A stretch of DNA of 18,433 bases from an uncultured Bacteroidales bacterium (lineage in GTDB: Bacteria; Bacteroidota; Bacteroidia; Bacteroidales; UBA932): contig CALCEJ010000086.1 of the NCBI GenBank assembly GCA_937900465.1, positions 1-18,433 on the forward strand, read 5' to 3'. The notes below the pieces were generated by a model, which was not told the DNA's origin, ran no database searches, and saw only the letters and a program-made list of their open reading frames with translations. The position numbers and the translations under genes are program-made. Shown piece by piece: positions 5,625 to 13,469 of the stretch (positions are counted from its first letter, which is position 1; each line of letters starts with the position of its first letter).

Positions 5625-7556
5625 CTAATACAGTTTCAGGAACACTTCTATGGCCTGATACTCCGCCATTCCAAGTTCATTGTATATCCTGGCGGTGTTC
5701 TGGGTACGGTCCTCAGCCCTCTGCCAGAACTCGCGGGGATCTTCGCCCGGGAACGGGACGATGTCCTTCTGGGAGAGGTGGCGGAAGATTGCGTGACGCT
5801 TCTTTATCAGTTCTCCCGGGGAAAGCGGAACTGCCATATCGACTCGTCCTATCTCCCACTCCATCCACGCGCCGCGGTACAGCCAGACGTGAGTATTCTC
5901 AATCCAGGGGGATTTTCCCTCCTCCTTTATCTGGTCCATTGCCTCGAGCGCCGCTTCCGTGCACACACGGTGGGTTCCGTGAGGATCGGCAAGGTCTCCG
6001 GCCATAAAGATCATATCCGGTTTCAGTTCGAGGATCAGCTTCTTGATGATATCCACGTCGGCCTGGGTGCGGGGCATCTTCTTGATACCGCCGGACTCGT
6101 AGAACGGGAGATTGAGGAAGTGGGCGTTGGTGTTGTCGTTGAGGCCGAAGGAACGGACGGCGCCGCGGGCTTCGCTGCGACGGATTGCCGCCTTGATATC
6201 GAGCAGGGCGCGGGGCTCCGGTTCGCCGGGAACCTTGCTGTCAACAAGGGCTTTCACCTCCGCGAACTTGTCCGCGAATCCGAGCTGGAATGCGGCGTCC
6301 ATATGCTGGAGGACGACATCGTCGTGGACAGCGACGTTACCGGAAGTCTCGTAGGCGACATGGACATTGTGTCCCTGCTCCGCAAGACGGATGAAGGTTC
6401 CGCCCATAGAGATGACGTCATCATCCGGATGGGGCGAGAAGATAAGGACGGTCTTCGGGAACGGTTTCGCTGAAACGGGACGGCGGCTGTCGTCAGCGTT
6501 GGGCTTTCCGCCGGGCCATCCGGTTATTGTCGCCTGAAGGTCGTTGAACACGTCGATATTGATCTTGTCGAAGGGGCCGAATTTTTCGAGGAGTTCGCCC
6601 AGCGAGTTGTCAAGATAATCCTTTTCCGTGAGCTTGAGGATAGGCTTTCCGACGGTCTGGCAGAGCCACACCACCGCCCTGCGGATATACTTCCTTGACC
6701 ATTCGCACGGGCCCACGAGCCAGGGTGCGACAACGCGGGTAAGCTGCTCAGCCGCAGGTTCGTCAACATAGAGGGTGATATCCTCGTGCCTTTGGAGAAG
6801 CGTCGCGGGAATTGCCGCGTCCATCTTCCCTTCCGCGACAGCCTTGACGGCTTCCGCTTTGTCCTCTCCCCACGCCATCAGGATGATCTTCTTCGCACTG
6901 AGCATCGTCGAAATGCCCATTGTGATTGCCGTCTGGGGGGTAATCGTGATATCTCCGTTGAAAAAGTTTGCCTGACGCTTGCGGGACTTGTAGGAAAGGC
7001 GGACGGTACGGGTACGGGTCTTGGGAGAAGCTCCGGCTTCATTGAAACCGACCTGGCCCTGCTCGCCGATTCCGATCACAAGAAGATCCAGTCCGCGGGC
7101 AATCTTGTCATACTTTGCGCAGTAATCCGATACAGCCTCCACGGAGACGGTTCCGTCGGGAATGTGAATGTTCTCCTTAAGGATATCCACCTTGTCGAGA
7201 AGCGCCTCGTGAATGAGACGGTTGCGGCTCCGGGGGTCGCGGGCATCACAGGGGAAGTACTCGTCGATTGTAACCACCTCCACTTTCCTGAACGATACCT
7301 TCCCGGCCTCGTAGCGGCGGGCAAGCTCGTTGTAAAGGGATGTGGGGGTAGAGCCTGTCGTCAGTCCAAGACGGAACAGGGAGCCTTCCGGAGTTGCTTC
7401 GATTGCAGCGCAAATCTGATCAGCGACCTCGTAGGATGCCGGGCGGGACTGCTGGTAGATTTCAGTCCAAATCTTTTCGTAGGAATGGAGGATACCCTTG
7501 GGAAGGTTCTTGGTGATGAGCCCTCCCTCGTAAGGAAGTGTAAAATGCTTAGGCAT
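5625..7556 (-). CDS. NagB-like (deaminase-site-altered) / LmbE-like deacetylase fusion protein
   Basis: The 643-residue protein has two domains. Residues about 30-290 are NagB-like (sugar-phosphate isomerase fold), with LTTGSTPTSLY (65-75) and IDEY, whose Asp98 matches the catalytic Asp72 of NagB. The motif that reads DGHIAFNE in true deaminases is QGQVGFNE here: Gln166 and Gln168 replace the catalytic Asp141 and His143, while Glu173 is kept. Residues about 367-643 form an LmbE/PIG-L-type zinc deacetylase domain, with PHPDDD (375-380) and DPHGTHR (524-530) supplying likely metal ligands. The architecture matches the glucosamine-6-phosphate deaminase-like proteins of Bacteroides such as BT_0258. 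Activity as a standard GlcN-6-P deaminase is doubtful; the deacetylase half looks intact, acting on an unknown N-acetyl sugar or conjugate. It is the last gene of a three-gene operon, 4 nt after the Ogt-like gene. A canonical nagB is present at 17440-18234. Confidence 0.88.
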   Translation of the reverse strand: MPKHFTLPYEGGLITKNLPKGILHSYEKIWTEIYQQSRPASYEVADQICAAIEATPEGSLFRLGLTTGSTPTSLYNELARRYEAGKVSFRKVEVVTIDEYFPCDARDPRSRNRLIHEALLDKVDILKENIHIPDGTVSVEAVSDYCAKYDKIARGLDLLVIGIGEQGQVGFNEAGASPKTRTRTVRLSYKSRKRQANFFNGDITITPQTAITMGISTMLSAKKIILMAWGEDKAEAVKAVAEGKMDAAIPATLLQRHEDITLYVDEPAAEQLTRVVAPWLVGPCEWSRKYIRRAVVWLCQTVGKPILKLTEKDYLDNSLGELLEKFGPFDKINIDVFNDLQATITGWPGGKPNADDSRRPVSAKPFPKTVLIFSPHPDDDVISMGGTFIRLAEQGHNVHVAYETSGNVAVHDDVVLQHMDAAFQLGFADKFAEVKALVDSKVPGEPEPRALLDIKAAIRRSEARGAVRSFGLNDNTNAHFLNLPFYESGGIKKMPRTQADVDIIKKLILELKPDMIFMAGDLADPHGTHRVCTEAALEAMDQIKEEGKSPWIENTHVWLYRGAWMEWEIGRVDMAVPLSPGELIKKRHAIFRHLSQKDIVPFPGEDPREFWQRAEDRTQNTARIYNELGMAEYQAIEVFLKLY

Positions 7557-7560
7557 TGGT

Positions 7561-8121
7561 TTATGGTTTTTGGTTGATCTCGAAATGGAGTTTGATAAGA
7601 TCTCTCTTGAGGGCCGGTCCGTAGGCGTACTCCCCTACGTCGATCGAATCCAGAAGATAGAGGTCCGCCCCTTTGAAAAGGGTTGTCTCCATCGCCGTGG
7701 AGCGGATGTCGCCTATCTTCGTAATGGACTCCTTGGGGACTACGAGATGGCAGGGGACTATCCAGGCGAAGGGATTCATCGCAACGGCATGGGCCACTGC
7801 ACGGACGCCTGGGGCGTTGCCGCACATCTGGGCAAGGTCCGTATAGCTGATAAGCCGGGGTGACTCCTTCATCTTGTCGTAAAGCGTCCTCCAGACGCCT
7901 GTCTGAAATTTTGAACCAAAAAGGCGCAGGTCCTCGAAGGAAATGCTCCGGGAAAGCCCGACGAGCTCTTCCGTTGAAATCTTATGGGCCTCAATGCGCT
8001 CTGTTGCCTTGGGGGAACCCTCGGCGATTTTTGCGGCGATACGGGCAAAGTGGGAATAGTCCGCGGCTACGGAAGCTATCCGCCCGTCCACCTCTGTAAT
8101 TATCCACCTTGTCGCTTTCAT
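7561..8121 (-). CDS. Ogt/MGMT-like O6-alkylguanine-DNA alkyltransferase, divergent
   Basis: The 186-residue protein carries the alkyltransferase core: FQTGVW (72-77), SYTDLAQMCG (92-101), the helix-turn-helix GVRAVAHAVAMNP (105-117) with the Arg finger at 107, and the active-site PCHLVV with acceptor Cys124. Members of this family move O6-methyl groups from guanine in DNA to that Cys in a suicide reaction. Two things are unusual. The canonical PCHRV is PCHLV, and about 25-30 extra residues separate this motif from the YAYGPALKRDLIKLHFE tail, which corresponds to the usual GxxRKxxLLxxE end. The Cys excludes the catalytically dead ATL type. It lies 4 nt from the gene on each side, so it is co-transcribed with the S9 peptidase and the NagB-like fusion. 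Confidence 0.82.
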   Translation of the reverse strand: MKATRWIITEVDGRIASVAADYSHFARIAAKIAEGSPKATERIEAHKISTEELVGLSRSISFEDLRLFGSKFQTGVWRTLYDKMKESPRLISYTDLAQMCGNAPGVRAVAHAVAMNPFAWIVPCHLVVPKESITKIGDIRSTAMETTLFKGADLYLLDSIDVGEYAYGPALKRDLIKLHFEINQKP

Positions 8122-8125
8122 ACTT

Positions 8126-10543
8126 TTACTGGTTGTTCATTTCGGGGATGTCCACCGGACGGGGGGTCCGGTCTCCCATCAGATGTAATGTGTAATAGTC
8201 AGCCATCTTCCAGAAGAAGTAGTCGTTCATATCGCCGAAGCCGTGGCGCTGGCCTGGAAGAACCAGCATATCAAAACGTTTGTTTGAACGGATCAGGGCG
8301 TTGACGACGCGGATTGTGTTTGCAGGGTTGACGTTGTTGTCCACATCGCCAGTCACAAGGAGAAGGTGACCCTTCAGGCGGGAGGCGAGTTCCTGGTTCG
8401 TGTCGATATGATAGACAAAGGTAGTGTCTCCGTTTTCGACCTTCTCCTGCACTCCGTGGTGAGTCTCTGACCACCAGCGGTTGTAGATGGAATTGTCGTG
8501 GTTGCCGGCGCAGGAGACAGCCACCTTGAAGAAATCCGGGTACTTCAGAAGGGCCGCCGTGGACATAAATCCGCCGCCGCTGTGGCCGTGAATTCCCACG
8601 CGGTCGAGATCGATGAAGCCGTAGCGTGCGCCAAGCTGCTGAATCGCATATTTCTGGTCTTCGAGTCCATAGTCACGGAGATTCCCGTACCCGTAGTTGT
8701 GATACCACTTCGAGCGGTTGGGGTGGCCGCCCCGGTTTCCGACGGTGATGACGATAAAACCAAGCTGGGCCAGACGGTCCGTGCGCGTAAAGCCGGAGCT
8801 CCAGGAGATGTTGTTAGCTTCCACCTGGGGGCCCGGATAAACGTAATCACAGATAGGATATACCCTCGTTGAGTCGAAGTCGAAAGGCTTGTACATAGCC
8901 CCATAGAGGTCCGTAACGCCGTCCGCGGCTTTCACCTTGAAGCGTTCGGGGAAGCGGTATCCTGCAGCGAAGAGTTCGCTGAAGTCAGCCTCCTCAAGCT
9001 CTGTACGGCGTCCGTTTGCGGTATTGATAAGGCATACGGCGGGCTTTGCATCAACCCTGGAATAATTCGCCACCACGTATTTTCCGTCATCGGAGGACGT
9101 CGAAAGGACATCCATATCGTCCATATCCAGCTGCTGCATGGACCCTCCGGAAGCGCTTACACGGAAGGTGTGCATCTGGTAGGGGTTTTCCTCCGGATTG
9201 ACGCCGCAGGCGCTGACTATAAGATTCCGCCCGTCGAAGCCTATGACGTCTTCGACGTGGAAGGCGCCCTCCGTAAGGTTCTTTTTCAGCGTTCCGTCAG
9301 CCCCGTACAGATACAGGTTAGCCCATCCGTTCCTTTCGCTCCACCACACGAAGTCTCCTCCGGGAAGGAAGTACGGGTCGCGGGTTTCGATATAGGTGTT
9401 CATCCTCTCGGAGACGAGCGTCTTAGTGCTGTCAGACGAGGTTCCTACATAGCAAAGGTCTATCCTGTGGAGGTCGCGGCTCTTTTTGATAAGGTAGAAG
9501 CCGGAATCGTCCCCGAGCCAGGTCATATTCGTAAACTCATCGTATTCGTCCTTTACGGTACGCGGCCTTCGGAGAAGGTCCATATCCTGATCCTTGAAGG
9601 TGTCTGTCAGGATGCGCTTTGCGGAGCCGTCCAAACTGATGATATAGAGTTCACCCCTCGGGCCCGGCTCTCCGGGCATCTGGTAGTGGTACTCCTCAAG
9701 GGTAGGACGGGGGCTTGTGACGGAATTGATGACCCAGAGCTTCTTAACCCCTGACATATCCCATTTCACGCCCGCGAAACGGCTCCCGTCGGGGGCCCAC
9801 AGCGCGTAGGGGAAATGCCTTGCCGTGGAATCCTTCTCCACATCGCCGGTGTAGTTGTCTCCGTTCCAGGAGAACTCCTCCGTACCGTCTGTCGTAAGCG
9901 CAATCTCTACGATTGTGCTGTCCTTAGGGTCCTTCGCCGCCTTTCGGAGGGAAGTAGAGTCCATCATCCAGAGATTATGGGCCTTGACATATATTCCCTT
10001 CGTTCCGTCCGGGGAGACGTTAGCCCATTCGGGGTATTTCTCCGGATGCTCGTCCGTATCGAAGGTCAGTTCCTTCGAGGCGATGTCGTAGTAGAAGCGG
10101 TATTCCACCTTGGTGGTCTTACCGGCGGAATCAGTCTTTTCCCTGCCGGATTTGAGGTCGAACTGGAAGAACTTGTCGTCTTTCAGCTCGAGGCGGAGGG
10201 GAAGATGGGCTGCATCATAGGGGTCGCCGGTGATCTCTGTCACCTGCATCGCGAGTTTTACAAGGTCGATGGCTTCCGTCCTGGTGCCCTTTGCCGGGTC
10301 CACGATATAGTATTTCGTGCCTTCGGCCGTCTTCCAGGAATACCAGAAACGGTCGCTGTCACGGAACCAGCGGGGGCGGATGCGGGTAGAGTATACCATC
10401 TGGGATACGTTCTTCTGGGAGAAGCGCTCCGCCTGGGAATAGTTTGCCTTCGTGACTCGTTTGGATTGGGCCCCGAGGGGCGCTGAGGCGGCAAGGACCA
10501 TAAGAATGGCAGCCGCCACCGGTATGAGGATATGACTTTTCAT
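8126..10543 (-). CDS. Secreted S9 family peptidase, DPP IV-like
   Basis: The 805-residue protein has a signal peptide (MKSHILIPVAAAILMVLAAS, likely cut near LGA/QS at 25-26), an N-terminal beta-propeller region (about 30-530, DPP IV N-terminal type), and a C-terminal alpha/beta-hydrolase domain. The catalytic triad is visible: Ser655 in GHSGGG, Asp735 in GDVDNNV, and His767 in GQRHGFG. Asn737 matches the conserved Asn after the catalytic Asp in DPP IV. It probably cleaves dipeptides from proline- or alanine-containing peptides in the periplasm or at the cell surface; exact specificity cannot be read here. It is the first gene of an operon with the Ogt-like and NagB-like genes and has its own -7 box. 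The start ATG at 10541-10543 leads straight into the signal peptide. Confidence 0.93.
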   Translation of the reverse strand: MKSHILIPVAAAILMVLAASAPLGAQSKRVTKANYSQAERFSQKNVSQMVYSTRIRPRWFRDSDRFWYSWKTAEGTKYYIVDPAKGTRTEAIDLVKLAMQVTEITGDPYDAAHLPLRLELKDDKFFQFDLKSGREKTDSAGKTTKVEYRFYYDIASKELTFDTDEHPEKYPEWANVSPDGTKGIYVKAHNLWMMDSTSLRKAAKDPKDSTIVEIALTTDGTEEFSWNGDNYTGDVEKDSTARHFPYALWAPDGSRFAGVKWDMSGVKKLWVINSVTSPRPTLEEYHYQMPGEPGPRGELYIISLDGSAKRILTDTFKDQDMDLLRRPRTVKDEYDEFTNMTWLGDDSGFYLIKKSRDLHRIDLCYVGTSSDSTKTLVSERMNTYIETRDPYFLPGGDFVWWSERNGWANLYLYGADGTLKKNLTEGAFHVEDVIGFDGRNLIVSACGVNPEENPYQMHTFRVSASGGSMQQLDMDDMDVLSTSSDDGKYVVANYSRVDAKPAVCLINTANGRRTELEEADFSELFAAGYRFPERFKVKAADGVTDLYGAMYKPFDFDSTRVYPICDYVYPGPQVEANNISWSSGFTRTDRLAQLGFIVITVGNRGGHPNRSKWYHNYGYGNLRDYGLEDQKYAIQQLGARYGFIDLDRVGIHGHSGGGFMSTAALLKYPDFFKVAVSCAGNHDNSIYNRWWSETHHGVQEKVENGDTTFVYHIDTNQELASRLKGHLLLVTGDVDNNVNPANTIRVVNALIRSNKRFDMLVLPGQRHGFGDMNDYFFWKMADYYTLHLMGDRTPRPVDIPEMNNQ

Positions 10544-10562
10544 ACTCTTTTCCTTGAATCTA

Positions 10563-10594
10563 CAAAGATAGAAATCTTCAGGGAAAAGAGCAAT
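10563..10594 (-). promoter_or_regulatory. Promoter of the S9 peptidase operon
   Basis: On the minus strand, TATCTTTG (10570-10563) is an exact -7 box. A partial -33 match, ATTG (10594-10591), lies 20 nt upstream. The predicted leader is about 16 nt. No terminator for dcuB was recognised in this 99-bp gap, so some readthrough from dcuB is possible. Confidence 0.65.
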
Positions 10595-10642
10595 ACCAAC
10601 TAATTATGACACAGATTAAATAACAATTTTCGACGGGTTACG

Positions 10643-12019
10643 TTAATGGACGAAACTAGCGAAGTACCCGGCGAAAAACACGTTGGTGATAAGGTATCCG
10701 ACTATTGTCGAAACTATGACGCATATAAGTCCCGGCATCATAAAACTGTGATTGAGAAGGTACTTCCCTATCACCGTTGTCCCGGAACGGTCGAAGTTGA
10801 CGGTTGCGATATCGGAAGGATAGTTCGGGATGAAAAAGTATCCGTAGACGCTTGGAAGGACCCCCAGAAGCACGGGGCCGGCGATGCCCAGCTCATATGC
10901 CAGGGGCAGCATCGCCACGACGACGGCGCCCTGCGAGTTGATCAGGACCGAAACGAGGAAGAATACGAATGCTATACTCCAGGGATAGGATTCAACCACG
11001 CCTCCAAGCATCGTTTTCATTTCCTCAAGATAGTTGCTGAAGTATGTGTCCGCAAGCCAGGCAATGCCGTAGATTGCAACAACGGCGACCATACCGCTCT
11101 GCCATACGGCCCCGGCAACGGCTTTCTTGGGCTGGGCCTTGCAGAACATTATGTTTGCCGCCGCGGCCATAAGCATAATGATCTGGATATTGATATTCAT
11201 CTTCGGGAGGTTGATCGCCTGGGCCACCGTCCTTCCGTCAGCGACGTGGAACATCTGGCAGAACGCAAAGCCCACAATGATCACAAGCGCGCCCAGGAAG
11301 ATGAACACCGATGCCTTCGCGGCGGGGGAAATCTCCTTGTCAAGGGTTGTCGCAGAGTTTCCGTACATATACTTGTACATTTCAGGGTCAGCCTTCCTCT
11401 TCTGGAACTCAGGGTCCTTGTCCAGGTCCTTACCCCTCTTGTAGGAGGCCGCCGCGGCACACATAAGGCCGCAGACGCAGGCCGGTATCGTAACCATCAG
11501 GACCTGGGGAATCGAAACCATATAGCCGTTGGCATTGGAGATTGTCACGAAGGCGACGACTGCCGCTGCGATGGGCGAGCAGGTAATTCCCACCTGGGAT
11601 GCGATGGACGCGACACCGCAGGGGCGCTCAGGACGGATATTCTTTTTGAGGGCTATGTCACAGATGATGGGCATAATGGTGTAGACCACGTGGCCGGTTC
11701 CGACAAGGACCGTAAGGAAGAAGGTCACAAGGGGCCCAAGGAAGGTGATATGCTCCGGATGCCTTCGGAGAAGCTTCTCCGCAATCTGTATCATCCAGTC
11801 CATGCCTCCGGAGGCCTGCAGCGTACCGGCGCAGGTCACCGCAGCGATAATAATGTAGATTACATCTGTCGGGGGAGTTCCGGGCTTAAGGCCGAATCCG
11901 AATACCAGAATTGCGAGGCCGATTCCGGAAATTGCGCCAAGCGCAAGGCTTCCATATCTCGATCCTACATACAGGGCTGCCAGCACAATCAGCAGCTCAA
12001 TGATCATCGTCACAGTCAT
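10643..12019 (-). CDS. dcuB: Anaerobic C4-dicarboxylate carrier, DcuA/DcuB family
   Basis: The 458-residue protein is strongly hydrophobic, with about ten to twelve membrane segments, and matches the DcuA/DcuB family over its full length. The N-terminal GSRYGSLALGAISGIGLAIL region, FGLKPGTPPTDV, TGHVVYTIMPIICDIALKK, and the C-terminal FDRSGTTVIGKYLLNHSFMMPGL are family hallmarks. Such carriers in the inner membrane exchange external fumarate, malate or aspartate for internal succinate, supporting fumarate respiration or anaerobic aspartate use. DcuB is preferred over DcuA on overall recollection only. Residues about 195-235 form a charged loop richer in Lys, Asp and Glu than I expect for the family. 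It is a single gene with a perfect consensus promoter and a leader of about 19 nt. Confidence 0.93.
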   Translation of the reverse strand: MTVTMIIELLIVLAALYVGSRYGSLALGAISGIGLAILVFGFGLKPGTPPTDVIYIIIAAVTCAGTLQASGGMDWMIQIAEKLLRRHPEHITFLGPLVTFFLTVLVGTGHVVYTIMPIICDIALKKNIRPERPCGVASIASQVGITCSPIAAAVVAFVTISNANGYMVSIPQVLMVTIPACVCGLMCAAAASYKRGKDLDKDPEFQKRKADPEMYKYMYGNSATTLDKEISPAAKASVFIFLGALVIIVGFAFCQMFHVADGRTVAQAINLPKMNINIQIIMLMAAAANIMFCKAQPKKAVAGAVWQSGMVAVVAIYGIAWLADTYFSNYLEEMKTMLGGVVESYPWSIAFVFFLVSVLINSQGAVVVAMLPLAYELGIAGPVLLGVLPSVYGYFFIPNYPSDIATVNFDRSGTTVIGKYLLNHSFMMPGLICVIVSTIVGYLITNVFFAGYFASFVH

Positions 12020-12041
12020 AACATCCGTGTTTTGTAATGTG

Positions 12042-12072
12042 CAAATTTAAATTTTTGGGAGAATGTTACAAA
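12042..12072 (-). promoter_or_regulatory. Consensus promoter of dcuB
   Basis: On the minus strand, TTTG (12072-12069) and TAAATTTG (12049-12042) are exactly 19 nt apart. The -33 box is made from the end of the upstream terminator's T run. Transcription is expected near 12038. Confidence 0.88.
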
Positions 12073-12097
12073 AAAAAGCTGCGGATTCGCAGCTTTT
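12070..12097 (-). terminator. Terminator of the tocopherol cyclase-like gene
   Basis: On the minus strand, AAAAGCTGCG (12097-12088) pairs perfectly with CGCAGCTTTT (12083-12074) around a 4-nt loop, and the T run continues to 12070. It is the first strong terminator after the gene ending at 12226, leaving a 3' untranslated region of about 130 nt. Confidence 0.9.
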
Positions 12098-12136
12098 GTC
12101 GAAACCCTATATAGACGGCCAGGGGCTCCGGTGACC

Positions 12137-12195
12137 TTCCACACGTCGTTTCATAATACCCTGATAATCAGAGCTTTATAAAAAGGGGTGTGGAA
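12137..12195. repeat. Spaced 8-bp inverted repeat in the 3' untranslated region
   Basis: TTCCACAC (12137-12144) and GTGTGGAA (12188-12195) are perfect inverted repeats 43 nt apart, between the stop of the tocopherol cyclase-like gene and its terminator. Nothing else was recognised in this gap. An accidental match is possible. Confidence 0.35.
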
Positions 12196-12225
12196 CTTGT
12201 TTTCTGTTTGACCTCTTAATTAATT

Positions 12226-13332
12226 TTAACAATACTCTCCGTATTCGCATCCGATGTTCTCTGCATGGATGCGGTCGATAAGGGTCCCCTGATGGTCGAA
12301 CAGCTGGATGGTCCCGATGCCGGTGCCACCGTTCCAGAGGCGATTGTGACGCTTCTGCCCGTCCGGAGCCTCGTAGTTCACCAGGAGCATGTCCGCCTTC
12401 TCACAGGTGATGTCCGAAATCATCTTCCCGGATATGCTCGACTGCTCGACGTGCCAGATGATCAGTGTGTCGGTTTCCCGGCAGTCGAACTTCGTTTTCA
12501 CACCGGTCCATACCTTCGAGAAGTTGAACTCGAAGGGCTTCCCTTCATACCAGAAGGCCGACAACAGACGGCGAGGAAGAGCTAGACGGCCTACCTTGGG
12601 CCTCCCTCCGCCGATATCGAAGACGCTGTCTGTCAGCTTCTTCCCCGTGAGCTCGCTGGTAAGATTGTTGGATGAAAGCCATATCCAGGGGCTGGTGAAA
12701 TCCTTGCCCCAGTTCTTGTCGGCGTAGCCAAAACAGTCCTCCGGACGGACAAGGTACCGGCGACCGTTCCAAGTGACCTCGCCCGCAAACGCACTCTTCA
12801 TACCCTCCGCATGCCAGAACATCTCGAAGGCTTCGGCCTTGCGGAAGACCTCATCGGCCCCAAAACCGACATTAAAAGCCGTTATCTTACGGATGCTGAG
12901 GTTCCAGGACATCTCGCCGTCCTGACACATCCACTCGGGATGCTCTGCCGCATTTTCCACTTTCACATAACCACGGGTATGGTCTTCCGTGAGGAAGCAG
13001 TCGTCGGCCGCAATGGAAAACGGAACGCCCCAGTCCACCTTAATCTTCTTCCAACCCCAGAAACGATGAAGCTGAGCAGCGTCCTTTCCCCAGGCGCCAC
13101 ACTTAACCATCAGATAGGACGGCTTCTGCGGTTTCCCTGGAAGCTGGCCAAAGACGGGCTCATCCCCACCAAGGGCGGGATTGCAGAGGAAGAACTCGAT
13201 AAAGAAAGGCTTGGCGGCGCCAGTCTCGGCGTCATATCCGGTGAAAGAGTGCCACCACCAGTCGTAACCTTTGCTGGCCTGTGCCCCGAAGAGCTGGCAG
13301 GCATCGCGTGAAATATCGTGTTTGTTGAACAT
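12226..13332 (-). CDS. Tocopherol cyclase-like (lipocalin-like) family protein
   Basis: The 368-residue protein carries motifs of the tocopherol cyclase/CrtC-like family (I recall PF14249): an N-terminal aromatic WWWHSFTGYD (26-34) and the signature YADKNWGKDFTSPWIWLSS (203-221), close to the GYxEKNWG...W.W pattern of plant and cyanobacterial tocopherol cyclases. The fold should be two lipocalin-like barrels binding a hydrophobic ligand. There is no signal peptide or membrane segment. In a non-photosynthetic anaerobe the substrate is unlikely to be a tocopherol precursor; a quinone-like or lipid ligand is a guess. The ATG at 13330-13332 was chosen over the TTG two codons upstream, because the TTG overlaps the -7 box. 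The gene stands between its own terminator and that of hsp20, so it is monocistronic. Confidence 0.75.
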   Translation of the reverse strand: MFNKHDISRDACQLFGAQASKGYDWWWHSFTGYDAETGAAKPFFIEFFLCNPALGGDEPVFGQLPGKPQKPSYLMVKCGAWGKDAAQLHRFWGWKKIKVDWGVPFSIAADDCFLTEDHTRGYVKVENAAEHPEWMCQDGEMSWNLSIRKITAFNVGFGADEVFRKAEAFEMFWHAEGMKSAFAGEVTWNGRRYLVRPEDCFGYADKNWGKDFTSPWIWLSSNNLTSELTGKKLTDSVFDIGGGRPKVGRLALPRRLLSAFWYEGKPFEFNFSKVWTGVKTKFDCRETDTLIIWHVEQSSISGKMISDITCEKADMLLVNYEAPDGQKRHNRLWNGGTGIGTIQLFDHQGTLIDRIHAENIGCEYGEYC

Positions 13333-13335
13333 TTT

Positions 13336-13343
13336 CAAACGTA
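13336..13343 (-). promoter_or_regulatory. -7 box of the tocopherol cyclase-like gene, implying a leaderless mRNA
   Basis: On the minus strand, TACGTTTG (13343-13336) matches TAnnTTTG and ends 3 nt before the start ATG. With normal -7 spacing, transcription would begin at or next to the A of the ATG. No TTTG occurs at the right distance for a -33 box, so this promoter is less certain than the others. Confidence 0.5.
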
Positions 13344-13409
13344 TCTTTTCTGTACTGACTTGTTCTCAGCAAAACTCAGTCCACGACTTCCCTACTGACT
13401 TTTTGGCGT

Positions 13410-13444
13410 AAAAAAGGGCGCAGCCCTTCATAACTGCGCCCTTT
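13410..13444 (-). terminator. Terminator of hsp20
   Basis: On the minus strand, AAAGGGCGCAG (13444-13434) pairs perfectly with CTGCGCCCTTT (13423-13413) around a 10-nt loop, and the T run continues to 13410. It begins about 25 nt after the hsp20 stop. Confidence 0.88.
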
Positions 13445-13469
13445 ATACCAATAACTGTGGCGTCAGAGA

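Noticed and set aside
10646..12037. 463-codon open frame on the plus strand opposite dcuB
   Set aside because: It is the complement of a clear DcuB gene, is rich in His, Arg and Asp as antisense frames are, and has no recognisable domain.
12170..12195. Third, degenerate copy of the 111-bp repeat
   Set aside because: AAAAAGGGGTGTGG resembles one arm of the central hairpin, but the opposite arm and both terminal inverted repeats are missing.
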